Below, piece by piece: positions 57,449-64,000 of a stretch of DNA of 64,000 bases. Positions within the stretch are counted from its first letter, which is position 1, and every line of letters begins with the position of its first letter. Location: positions 434,001 through 498,000 of the forward strand of contig NZ_NJIX01000001.1 in NCBI RefSeq assembly GCF_002209485.1, given 5' to 3'. This DNA comes from Achromobacter sp. HZ34 (GTDB lineage: Bacteria; Pseudomonadota; Gammaproteobacteria; Burkholderiales; Burkholderiaceae_B). A program made the position numbers and the translations under genes. A model generated the notes under the pieces. That model ran no database searches. It was not told the origin of the DNA and saw only the letters and a list, made by a program, of their open reading frames with translations.

Positions 57449-60259
57449 CTACGCGTTCGTCACCGCCCCGTGCCAGGCCGGCACCGACCGAATCACCAGC
57501 TTCTCCGCCTCCACCACCAGGAAGAACAGCACCGCGCCGGCGAACAGCTTGGCCCACACCACCAACGGCAGGCTTTCCGACGAGAAGATCGCCTGAAAGG
57601 GCGGGGCGTAGGTAAACAGCAACTGCAGCACCACCACGGCCCCGATGCCGTACCACAGCAAGGGATTGCCTCGATGCGCCCGCAAGGTCAGCGACGAGTG
57701 GATCAAATGCCGGCTGTTGAGCAGATAGAAGACCTGGCCCAGCGTGATGGCGTTGACCGCGGCAGTGCGGGCCATCGCCTCGGACGCGCCCTGTGCCTGC
57801 ATCACGAAGAACGTCATCAGCGTGTAGGCCACCAAGGCTGCCCCGACGAACAGCACCCGCCAGACACCGAAACGGCTGAGGATGGGCCGCTCCACTGCAC
57901 GGGGCGGCTGCTGCATCACATCGGGTTCATGCGGTTCGAAGGAGATCACCAGGCCCAAGGCGACCGAGGTGATCATGTTCACCCACAACACCTGCGGCGC
58001 GGTGATGGGCAGGGCGAAGCCGAAAATGATCGCCGCCGCGATCACGGCGCCCTGGGCGACATTGGTCGGCAGCATGAAGAGCATGGCCTTCTCGATATTG
58101 TTGTAGACGGTGCGGCCTTCCTTCACCGCCGCCGAGATCGAGGCGAAGTTGTCGTCGGCCAGGATCATGCCGGCCGCTTCCTTGGTGACTTCCGTGCCCT
58201 TGATGCCCATCGCTACACCGATGTCCGCCTTCTTCAGCGCGGGCGCATCGTTGACCCCATCGCCCGTCATGGCCACCACCTGGCCATTGGCCTGGATGGC
58301 CTTGACCAGGCGCAGCTTGTGTTCCGGGCTGGCACGGGCGAATACATCGACGTCGCGCACGCATTCCTGCAGCGCCGCGTCGTTCATGGCCTCGATCTCC
58401 ACGCCGGCGACGGCGGTGCGGCCGTCGCCTATTCCCAGCATGCGGGCAATGGCCGCGGCGGTGATCTTGTGGTCCCCGGTGATCATCGTCACGCGTATGC
58501 CGCCCTCATGGCATTCGCGCACGGCCTCGATGGCCTCCTTGCGGGGCGGGTCCATCAGGCCCACCAGCCCCAGCAGCACCAGGTTATGCGGCAGGTCCTG
58601 GGGCAGGAGGCCGCCGCCATGTTCACCATCGCGTCCGCCCAGGCCCGGATTCGGCAGCCAGGCCAGGCCCAGCACCCGTTCTCCCTGTGCTGCCAGCCGT
58701 TCGCCCTCGCTGTCGAAATACGCCCGGTCCATGCGCCCGACGCCTTGCGTTGTCTGCTGCCGATCGCTGTGCGCCATGATGACTTCGGGCGCGCCCTTGA
58801 CCAGCAGCATCTCGCCGTCGCTCGACCGGTGCAGGGTCGCCATGAACTTGTGTTCGGATTCGAAGGGAATGGCGTCGATGCGCGGCGCGGCGGCGGCAAC
58901 CGCGGCGCGGTCCATGCCCAGCTTGGCGGCAAAGGGGTACAAGGCGCCCTCGGTGGGGTCGCCTTCGACTTTCCACTTGCCCTCGGCCTGGAACAGTTCG
59001 GCGTCATTACAAAGACAAGACACCAATCCCATCATCTGCAAGGCGTCGGGCACGGCGCCGGTCACCGGGCGCCCATCCGCGCTGACCTCGCCTGCGGAGG
59101 CGTAGCCGTCGCCGGTAACGCCATAGGCGCGGTCGGCGGTGACGACGGAGGTCACCATCATTTCCATCAGGGTCAGCGTGCCGGTCTTGTCGGAACAGAT
59201 GCGCGAAACGGATCCCAGCGTTTCCACCGCGGGCAAGCGGCGGATGATGGCATTGCGTTGCGCCATGCGCTGCACGCCGATCGCCAGCGTGATGGTGATC
59301 AGCGCCGGCAGGCCTTCCGGGATCACCGATACCGCGATGCCGACGATGGCCTGGAACAGCTGCACGAAAGTCATGTGGCCCAGCCAGTGGCCCCAGGCGA
59401 ACAGCAGCACGCTGACGGCGCCGATGACGGCGGTGATGGTGTAGCCGAATTTCTTGATCTGGCGCAGCAGCGGGGTCTCCAGGACACTGACTTCGGCCAG
59501 CATCTGGTTGATGCGGCCCAGTTCCGTCGCGCTGCCGGTGGCCACGACGACGCCCGTGGCGCGACCCGAGACCACCAGGGTGCCGGAGAAGGCCATATTG
59601 GCGCGGTCGCCCACGGTGGCCTTGGCGGAAACAGGGGCGGCGGTTTTTTCGGCGGGGACCGATTCGCCCGTGAGCGCGGCCTCTTCGGTACGCAGGTTCT
59701 TGACGTCGACCAGGCGCAGGTCCGCCGGAATCTTGTCGCCGGACTCCAGCAGCACGATGTCTCCGGGCACCAGGTCTTCCGCCGCCACCAGGCGGGTCGC
59801 GCCCCCGCGCAGCACGCGCGCCTCCGCCGATAACATGTTGCGGATGGAGTCGAGCGCCTTTTCCGCACGGCCTTCCTGCACGAAGCCCAGCAGCGAGTTC
59901 AGGATGACCACCGCGAAGATGATGGACGCGTCCAGCCACAGGCTCAGCATCAGCTTGATGAAGCCGGAGACCAGCAGGACGTAGATAAGGATGTTGTTGA
60001 ACTGGGCGAGGAAGCGGGCGAAAGGGCCTTTCTTCTTGCCCTGTGGCAGGCGGTTGGGCCCGTGGGTGGCGAGCAGGCTGGCGGCTTGCGCGCTATCGAG
60101 TCCCACGGCGGGGTCGACGTTCAGTTGGCGTGCCACGTCGCTGGCGGGCAGTGCATGACTGGGTAGTGCGTCGGCCTCACGCCCATGGCCGGTGCCTCCC
60201 GTCCCCTCGGTGCCACCCCTCTCGTCCGAGCCTACGGCAACTTGCTGAGCTGAGTTCAT
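57449..60259 (-). CDS. P-type cation-transporting ATPase (P2A-like)
   Basis: A 936-residue P2-type ATPase. N-terminal cation-ATPase domain; actuator loop LTGESVPAEK; IPEGLPALITITLAIG in the fourth span; phosphorylation site CSDKTGTLT (Asp357); nucleotide domain; hinge MTGDGVNDAPALKKADIGVAMG; and about ten spans in total. The PEGL motif and overall layout fit Ca2+-type (SERCA-like) bacterial pumps, but some relatives export other divalent cations, so the ion is left open. Start ATG 60259 is chosen for GGGAG about 9 nt upstream; an in-frame ATG at 60295 lacks one. The first roughly 40 residues are a Gly/Thr/Glu-rich disordered head. Confidence 0.93.
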   Translation of the reverse strand: MNSAQQVAVGSDERGGTEGTGGTGHGREADALPSHALPASDVARQLNVDPAVGLDSAQAASLLATHGPNRLPQGKKKGPFARFLAQFNNILIYVLLVSGFIKLMLSLWLDASIIFAVVILNSLLGFVQEGRAEKALDSIRNMLSAEARVLRGGATRLVAAEDLVPGDIVLLESGDKIPADLRLVDVKNLRTEEAALTGESVPAEKTAAPVSAKATVGDRANMAFSGTLVVSGRATGVVVATGSATELGRINQMLAEVSVLETPLLRQIKKFGYTITAVIGAVSVLLFAWGHWLGHMTFVQLFQAIVGIAVSVIPEGLPALITITLAIGVQRMAQRNAIIRRLPAVETLGSVSRICSDKTGTLTLMEMMVTSVVTADRAYGVTGDGYASAGEVSADGRPVTGAVPDALQMMGLVSCLCNDAELFQAEGKWKVEGDPTEGALYPFAAKLGMDRAAVAAAAPRIDAIPFESEHKFMATLHRSSDGEMLLVKGAPEVIMAHSDRQQTTQGVGRMDRAYFDSEGERLAAQGERVLGLAWLPNPGLGGRDGEHGGGLLPQDLPHNLVLLGLVGLMDPPRKEAIEAVRECHEGGIRVTMITGDHKITAAAIARMLGIGDGRTAVAGVEIEAMNDAALQECVRDVDVFARASPEHKLRLVKAIQANGQVVAMTGDGVNDAPALKKADIGVAMGIKGTEVTKEAAGMILADDNFASISAAVKEGRTVYNNIEKAMLFMLPTNVAQGAVIAAAIIFGFALPITAPQVLWVNMITSVALGLVISFEPHEPDVMQQPPRAVERPILSRFGVWRVLFVGAALVAYTLMTFFVMQAQGASEAMARTAAVNAITLGQVFYLLNSRHLIHSSLTLRAHRGNPLLWYGIGAVVVLQLLFTYAPPFQAIFSSESLPLVVWAKLFAGAVLFFLVVEAEKLVIRSVPAWHGAVTNA

Positions 60260-60383
60260 ACCCGTCTCTCCCGGTTGCGGCGCATTCAGGGGCATGGGTA
60301 CCGGAACTCGCGCGTGGTGGCCTATCCCCGGGTACTAGTCGTTGGATCATAGCGGCGCGGCGCAAGCGCGACAAGACGGGCCA

Positions 60384-62468
60384 TTACAACGCCAGATGCA
60401 GGGGCACATCGTGCGCCGCCGGCACCGCGCAGCAGATCAGGGCTTCATCCGCGCCCACGGCTGCCTGTGGCGCTTTGGTGTAAGCGACGGCGCCTTGCAG
60501 GATGCGCGTGCGGCAGCTGCCGCAGTTGCCTTCGCGGCAGCCGTATTCCGGGCTCAGGCCCCGCTGTTCGGCCAGTTCAAGCAGCGAACCATCGCCCGGG
60601 TTCCAGCGGGCTTCCTTGACGGAGTCCATGAACATCACCGGCACCGACTTGGTGGCGGGTGCAGCGGCGGGGGCGGCCGCGCCGGGCGTTGCCTTCCCGG
60701 CTGTCGCACCGGCGCCAGCGTCCGCATTCCCCTGGCGGGTAAGCGAAGACGCCCCGAAGGCCTCTGCGTGGATCCGATCGTCCGCGACGTTCAGTGCCCG
60801 CAAGCCGTCGTAGATCGCCTGCATGAAGGGGCCGGGGCCACATAGATAGAAGTCGTAGTCGTCGAAGGGCAGGCGGGCGCGCAGGACGTCCATGTCGATG
60901 CGGCCGCTTTCGTCATAATCCCGGGACCGCTGCGCATCCGTGAGGTCGCTGAGCAAGCGTACGACGTGCACCGCCCCCTGGCCTTGCTCCTGCAACAAGG
61001 CCAATTCGTCCGCGAAAGCCCGTTCCTGCAGCGAGCGCGCCGAATGGAAGAACCACACGGGCCGCGTGCGCTGCCTGCGCTTGCCTTCGTAGACCACGTG
61101 GCGCAGCATCGCCAGCATCGGTGTCACGCCTATGCCGGCGGCCAGCAGCACGGCAGGGCGCTTCTCCGTCGCATCGATGGTGAATGCTCCGCCCGGCGCC
61201 CGGGTATCCAGAAGATCGCCAACCTTCACGTGGTCGTGCAGATACCGGGACACCGCGCCGTCGCGCTTCACGCTGATGCGGTAATTGGCGTCGGACGGCG
61301 CGACCGACAAGGTGTAGGTACGGATCGCAGGCTTGTCCTGGCCGGGCAGCGTCACCCGGATCGGCAGGAATTGCCCCGCCTGGTGCACGAGACGGCCGGC
61401 GCCGTCGGCGGGTTCCAGGTGGAAGGACCGCACCACGCTGCTCTCATCGACGATGCGCGTCACCTTGAAAGGACGCCACTTGGTGGCGAGTTCCGCGGCA
61501 CGCAGCCGATTGGCGGCGTCGTCCCAGCTGCCGGTGAGCAGAGCGGCGGGAGACGCGCCCTGGTCGTCGCGCGCCCATTGCAAGGGCAAGGCCTGGCGCC
61601 GGCGCACGATGCGTTGCGGAAAGAAACGCCACAGCCGCTCCGCGCCCTGGAAGGCGGCGATCTCCGGCGAGTCGACGATGACCTCCGCGCGTCCGGTCAT
61701 TTGCAGCAGCTCGCCGGTCTCGAAGTCGGCGAAGGTGACGCCAGCCTTCGGGTTCACCAGGAAGTTGCCCAATGTGTTGAAGAACAGGTTGCCATTGAAG
61801 TCGGGGATGGTCATGCCGCCATCGTCGTCCAGGCGCACGAAGCCTGGCTTGCCGCCGCGGTGAGACACGTCGACCTGGCGGTCCTGGTCCGGCAGATCCA
61901 CATAGGACGCCACGAAGAACGCATCGGACCTGCCGATCAAGGCCTTGGCTTCGTCATCCAGCGCATCCAGCGTCTGGGCGGGGATGGCCGTCTGCACCGC
62001 CGGGTCGCGGGTATAGGTGACGGCGCGCTGGTGGATATAGCGCGGGCAGTTGCCGTAGCTATGCACCACATCGATATGGGACAGCGAGCCGCCCGTGTGG
62101 CGCAGCACGCCGTTCATGCGATTGCGCCGGCGGGTGGCCAGGTCGATGCCCAGCATGCCCACGGCGTCGCCATCCGCCAGGCCCTCATCGGCGGGATCGG
62201 CGCTTTCCCGGGCGATGGCCACGTCCAGGCGCCGCGCATCGGGAGACGCCAGGAAGCCAGGCAGACCCGCCCGCAAGGTAGCCCAGGCCGTCCCGTCACG
62301 CGCTACCGTCCCCAGCACGACGAACGGCAACTGCTCGAAAAACTCCCGATGCTGGTCGGGCATGTAATCGCGTACGAAGCGCCGGCCGACGTCGTCCATC
62401 TTGGCCAGTACGCCCACGCGGGTCTGCATCGCCAGTTCACCGGCGTGCCAGGGAAGGGAAGTGGACAT
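60384..62468 (-). CDS. PNPOx-like / ferredoxin reductase / 2Fe-2S ferredoxin fusion
   Basis: A 694-residue three-part flavo-iron-sulfur protein. Residues about 35-290 form a pyridoxamine-5'-phosphate-oxidase-like split-barrel region (FFNTLGNFLVNPKAGVTFADFETGELLQMTGRA). Residues 335-580 are an FNR-type FAD/NAD(P) reductase (RTYTLSVAPSD, LLAAGIGVTPMLAMLRH, YLCGPGPFM). The C-terminus after an Ala/Gly/Pro-rich linker is a plant-type ferredoxin with Cys644-x4-Cys649-x2-Cys652 and a fourth Cys in LICCAVP. AAGGAA precedes ATG 62468. It should pass electrons from NAD(P)H through the cluster to a partner. Lies 66 nt after a glutathione S-transferase gene on the same strand. Confidence 0.9.
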   Translation of the reverse strand: MSTSLPWHAGELAMQTRVGVLAKMDDVGRRFVRDYMPDQHREFFEQLPFVVLGTVARDGTAWATLRAGLPGFLASPDARRLDVAIARESADPADEGLADGDAVGMLGIDLATRRRNRMNGVLRHTGGSLSHIDVVHSYGNCPRYIHQRAVTYTRDPAVQTAIPAQTLDALDDEAKALIGRSDAFFVASYVDLPDQDRQVDVSHRGGKPGFVRLDDDGGMTIPDFNGNLFFNTLGNFLVNPKAGVTFADFETGELLQMTGRAEVIVDSPEIAAFQGAERLWRFFPQRIVRRRQALPLQWARDDQGASPAALLTGSWDDAANRLRAAELATKWRPFKVTRIVDESSVVRSFHLEPADGAGRLVHQAGQFLPIRVTLPGQDKPAIRTYTLSVAPSDANYRISVKRDGAVSRYLHDHVKVGDLLDTRAPGGAFTIDATEKRPAVLLAAGIGVTPMLAMLRHVVYEGKRRQRTRPVWFFHSARSLQERAFADELALLQEQGQGAVHVVRLLSDLTDAQRSRDYDESGRIDMDVLRARLPFDDYDFYLCGPGPFMQAIYDGLRALNVADDRIHAEAFGASSLTRQGNADAGAGATAGKATPGAAAPAAAPATKSVPVMFMDSVKEARWNPGDGSLLELAEQRGLSPEYGCREGNCGSCRTRILQGAVAYTKAPQAAVGADEALICCAVPAAHDVPLHLAL

Positions 62469-62534
62469 GGTGGTTCCTTGGAAGAGAGTGGACGGTCGCG
62501 GCCGACGATGCCGGTGTTGAGTGGTACGGGCCGT

Positions 62535-63146
62535 TCAGGCGGTCAAGCCGACCGGCGTGCGCTGGAATTCGACGAAACCGGGCAGTGCTTCCACCCGTGC
62601 CAGCCAGGCCCGCACGTTGGGGTAGTCCTTCAGGTCCACGAAGCCTTCGGGCGCACGGGCCGTATAGCTGTACAAGGCCACGTCGGCGATGGTCGGTTGC
62701 GACCCCGCGATCCACGCGCTGTCCGCCAGCGTGTCGTCTATCCGCTTGAGCAGGACATGGGCACGAGCGATCGCCGCTTCGCCGTCGATGGGGGCAGCGA
62801 ATACCGTGACCAGGCGCGCGGCGGCCGGACCGAAGGCGAGGTCGCCGGCGGCAACCGACAGCCAGCGCTGTACGGCGGCCGCTTCCTTGGGCGTCTCCGG
62901 CAGCCAATCGGTCTTGCCGTACTTCTTGCTCAGGTAGACCAGGATGGCGTTGGAGTCGGCGATGACGGTGTCGCCATCGACCAGCACCGGCACCTGGCCG
63001 AAGGGATTGAGCTTGAGGAATTCGGGCTGCTTGTGGGCGCGGGCAGCCAGGTCGACGTCGATCAGTTCGAAGGGTTGCCCGATCAGGGACAGGAACAGGT
63101 GGGCGCGGTGGGAGTGGCCGGAGAGGGCGTGGCGATAGAGTTTCAT
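62535..63146 (-). CDS. Glutathione S-transferase
   Basis: A 203-residue cytoplasmic GST with a thioredoxin-fold N-terminal domain ([32 protein letters not shown], carrying the cis-Pro and the glutathione gamma-glutamyl site) and a helical C-terminal domain. The N-terminal [20 protein letters not shown] puts Ser9/His11 at the usual catalytic region. AAGGA is 8 nt before ATG 63146. Between the LysR gene (same strand, upstream) and the PNPOx-FNR fusion; probably induced with the latter. Confidence 0.92.
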   Translation of the reverse strand: MKLYRHALSGHSHRAHLFLSLIGQPFELIDVDLAARAHKQPEFLKLNPFGQVPVLVDGDTVIADSNAILVYLSKKYGKTDWLPETPKEAAAVQRWLSVAAGDLAFGPAAARLVTVFAAPIDGEAAIARAHVLLKRIDDTLADSAWIAGSQPTIADVALYSYTARAPEGFVDLKDYPNVRAWLARVEALPGFVEFQRTPVGLTA

Positions 63147-63245
63147 GGCAGCAGTCCTTATAGTTTCGGTTTCCGCACGTAATGTCGTGCTGGAATGAAT
63201 CTTAGGAGGACTGCTCGCCCAGAAAAACGGGGTACAGGAGAAGGT

Positions 63246-63265
63246 ATTCTTCTTGGAAGAAGAAT
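63246..63265. promoter_or_regulatory. Inverted repeat ATTCTTCTT-GG-AAGAAGAAT between LysR and GST genes
   Basis: Perfect 9-bp arms with a 2-nt spacer, 100 bp upstream of the GST start and 17 bp after the LysR stop. No T-run follows on either strand, so an operator is more likely than a terminator. Confidence 0.5.
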
Positions 63266-63281
63266 AATCCCTGCGGACTAC

Positions 63282-64000
63282 CTAGCCATTCAAGGACTTG
63301 TCGGCCCGTAGCGTATCGATGGCCAGGTCCAGGAACGCGCGCACCTTCTGCATGGCATGCCGGCCTTCGCGATGGATCACGTGTATGGGCGCGGGGGCCG
63401 GCTCGTAATCCGCCAGCACGACACGCAACTTGTCGTCCCACAGCTCGCCCGCGATCTGGTACGACAGCACGCGCGTCAGGCCTAGCCCGGCCACGGCCGC
63501 GGCGATGGCTGAATCGTTGGTGGTGGTGGCAAGCCGGGGCGTCAGGCGGTACGTGATGGCCGCGCCTTCATGCATGAAGCGCCATTCGGCCAGCGAGTTG
63601 ATGCTGGTGGTCTGGATCAGGGTGTGGCGCGCCAGGTCCTCCGGCGTGCGGGGCAGGCCATGTTCCTTCAGATAGGAGGGCGAGGCGCACACCACCCGGC
63701 GCACGCGGCCGACCGGAATGGCCTGCAGGCTGGAGCTGGGCAGCTCGCCGATACGCACGCCGACATCGACCCCTTCTTCGATCAGGTTGACGTTGCGGTC
63801 CAGCAGCAGGCAGTTCACTGCCACTTCGGGATAACGGCGCAGGTAGTCCACCACGATAGGCGTGACGTGCAGGGCGCCGAACAACACCGGGGCTGTCACC
63901 ACCAGATGGCCGCGCGGCGAAGCATGGGTGCCGGCGGCAGCCAGTTCGGCTTCCTCGATATCGCCCAGGATGCGCTTGCAGTTGTCGAAATAAGCGGCGC
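63282..64000 (-). CDS. LysR family transcriptional regulator, 5' end cut by window
   Basis: The C-terminal roughly 239 residues of a LysR regulator; the frame is open at the window edge, so the HTH lies beyond base 64000. The visible part begins in the linker (YFDNCKRILGDIEEAELAA) and continues with the effector domain (GHLVVTAPVLFGALHVTPIVVDYLRRYPEVAVNCLLLDRNVNLIEEGVDVGVRIG), typical of the CrgA-like subgroup. It reads toward the glutathione S-transferase gene on the same strand, 135 nt apart, and may control it. Confidence 0.9.
   Translation of the reverse strand, partial: AAYFDNCKRILGDIEEAELAAAGTHASPRGHLVVTAPVLFGALHVTPIVVDYLRRYPEVAVNCLLLDRNVNLIEEGVDVGVRIGELPSSSLQAIPVGRVRRVVCASPSYLKEHGLPRTPEDLARHTLIQTTSINSLAEWRFMHEGAAITYRLTPRLATTTNDSAIAAAVAGLGLTRVLSYQIAGELWDDKLRVVLADYEPAPAPIHVIHREGRHAMQKVRAFLDLAIDTLRADKSLNG

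Noticed and set aside
57371-59833. 820-codon plus-strand frame opposite the P-type ATPase
   Set aside because: Antisense shadow; the minus strand has every P-type ATPase motif in order.
60966-63182. 738-codon plus-strand frame opposite the FNR fusion and GST
   Set aside because: It crosses two real genes on the opposite strand and has no family signature.
1-64000. CRISPR array, tRNA/rRNA genes, insertion sequences or prophage
   Set aside because: The tandem repeats found (5, 11, 14, 17 and 59 bp) lack spacers; no transposase or integrase gene was seen, and no cloverleaf-like intergenic sequence was noticed by eye. A dedicated RNA search was not possible.

Overview
The window is high-GC DNA (mostly mid-60s percent by eye) with dense, short-gap operons, three Bug/TctC-type periplasmic receptors, many LysR/IclR/LacI regulators and two peptide-type ABC transporters. 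That combination is typical of Alcaligenaceae (Burkholderiales), most likely Bordetella or Achromobacter. This assignment is an inference from gene families; no rRNA or tRNA gene was seen to anchor it. I saw no insertion sequence, prophage gene or CRISPR array.

Layout. 1-3.6 kb: the end of a membrane GGDEF/EAL sensor and a DUF4865 gene. 3.8-5.3 kb: a LysR regulator divergent from the DUF4865 gene, then a heme oxygenase. 5.4-10.5 kb: an operon (Bug receptor, 3-hydroxyacid-type dehydrogenase, DUF4392/D-glutamate-cyclase-like protein, metallo-beta-lactamase hydrolase) divergent from an IclR regulator. 10.8-12.9 kb: a persulfide-dioxygenase-like hydrolase and a stress-type SDR. 12.9-16.1 kb: an unusual fusion of an alpha/beta-hydrolase fold to a PEP-utilising phosphotransferase, coupled to a small membrane protein. 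16.2-18.2 kb: an SDR/LysR divergent pair. 18.2-27.6 kb: a YdeP-type molybdoenzyme, a LytS/LytT two-component pair and a divergent 1684-residue hybrid kinase with two kinase cores and three receivers.

27.7-36.6 kb: one long minus-strand operon (N-formylglutamate-amidohydrolase-like enzyme, peptide-type ABC transporter with a fused double ATPase, LacI regulator, gamma-glutamyltransferase). It is headed by a perfect 18-bp LacI-type palindrome and looks like a system for import and hydrolysis of gamma-glutamyl or N-acyl-glutamyl compounds. 36.7-39.0 kb: eutB-eutC (ethanolamine ammonia-lyase) with a tandem duplication at the gene junction. 39.1-46.9 kb: a plus-strand catabolic operon headed by another LacI-type palindrome (HisD/HpsN-like dehydrogenase, SDR, LacI, Bug receptor, HpcH/HpaI aldolase, M14-like hydrolase, amidase). 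47.0-52.2 kb: a GsiB-A-C-D glutathione-type ABC importer running toward it.

52.3-55.5 kb: an orphan ModA-like binding protein, a lower-GC Rieske oxygenase and a divergent Tat-type Bug receptor, followed by a strong terminator and a cluster of palindromic half-sites. 55.8-60.3 kb: an Ala-rich membrane protein, a secreted Gly/Gln-rich small protein with 14-bp repeats in its leader, and a P-type cation ATPase. 60.4-64 kb: a PNPOx/ferredoxin-reductase/2Fe-2S fusion, a glutathione S-transferase and the end of a LysR gene cut by the window edge. The window is mainly accessory catabolism and signalling; glutamyl/glutathione-type substrates recur in three or four places.
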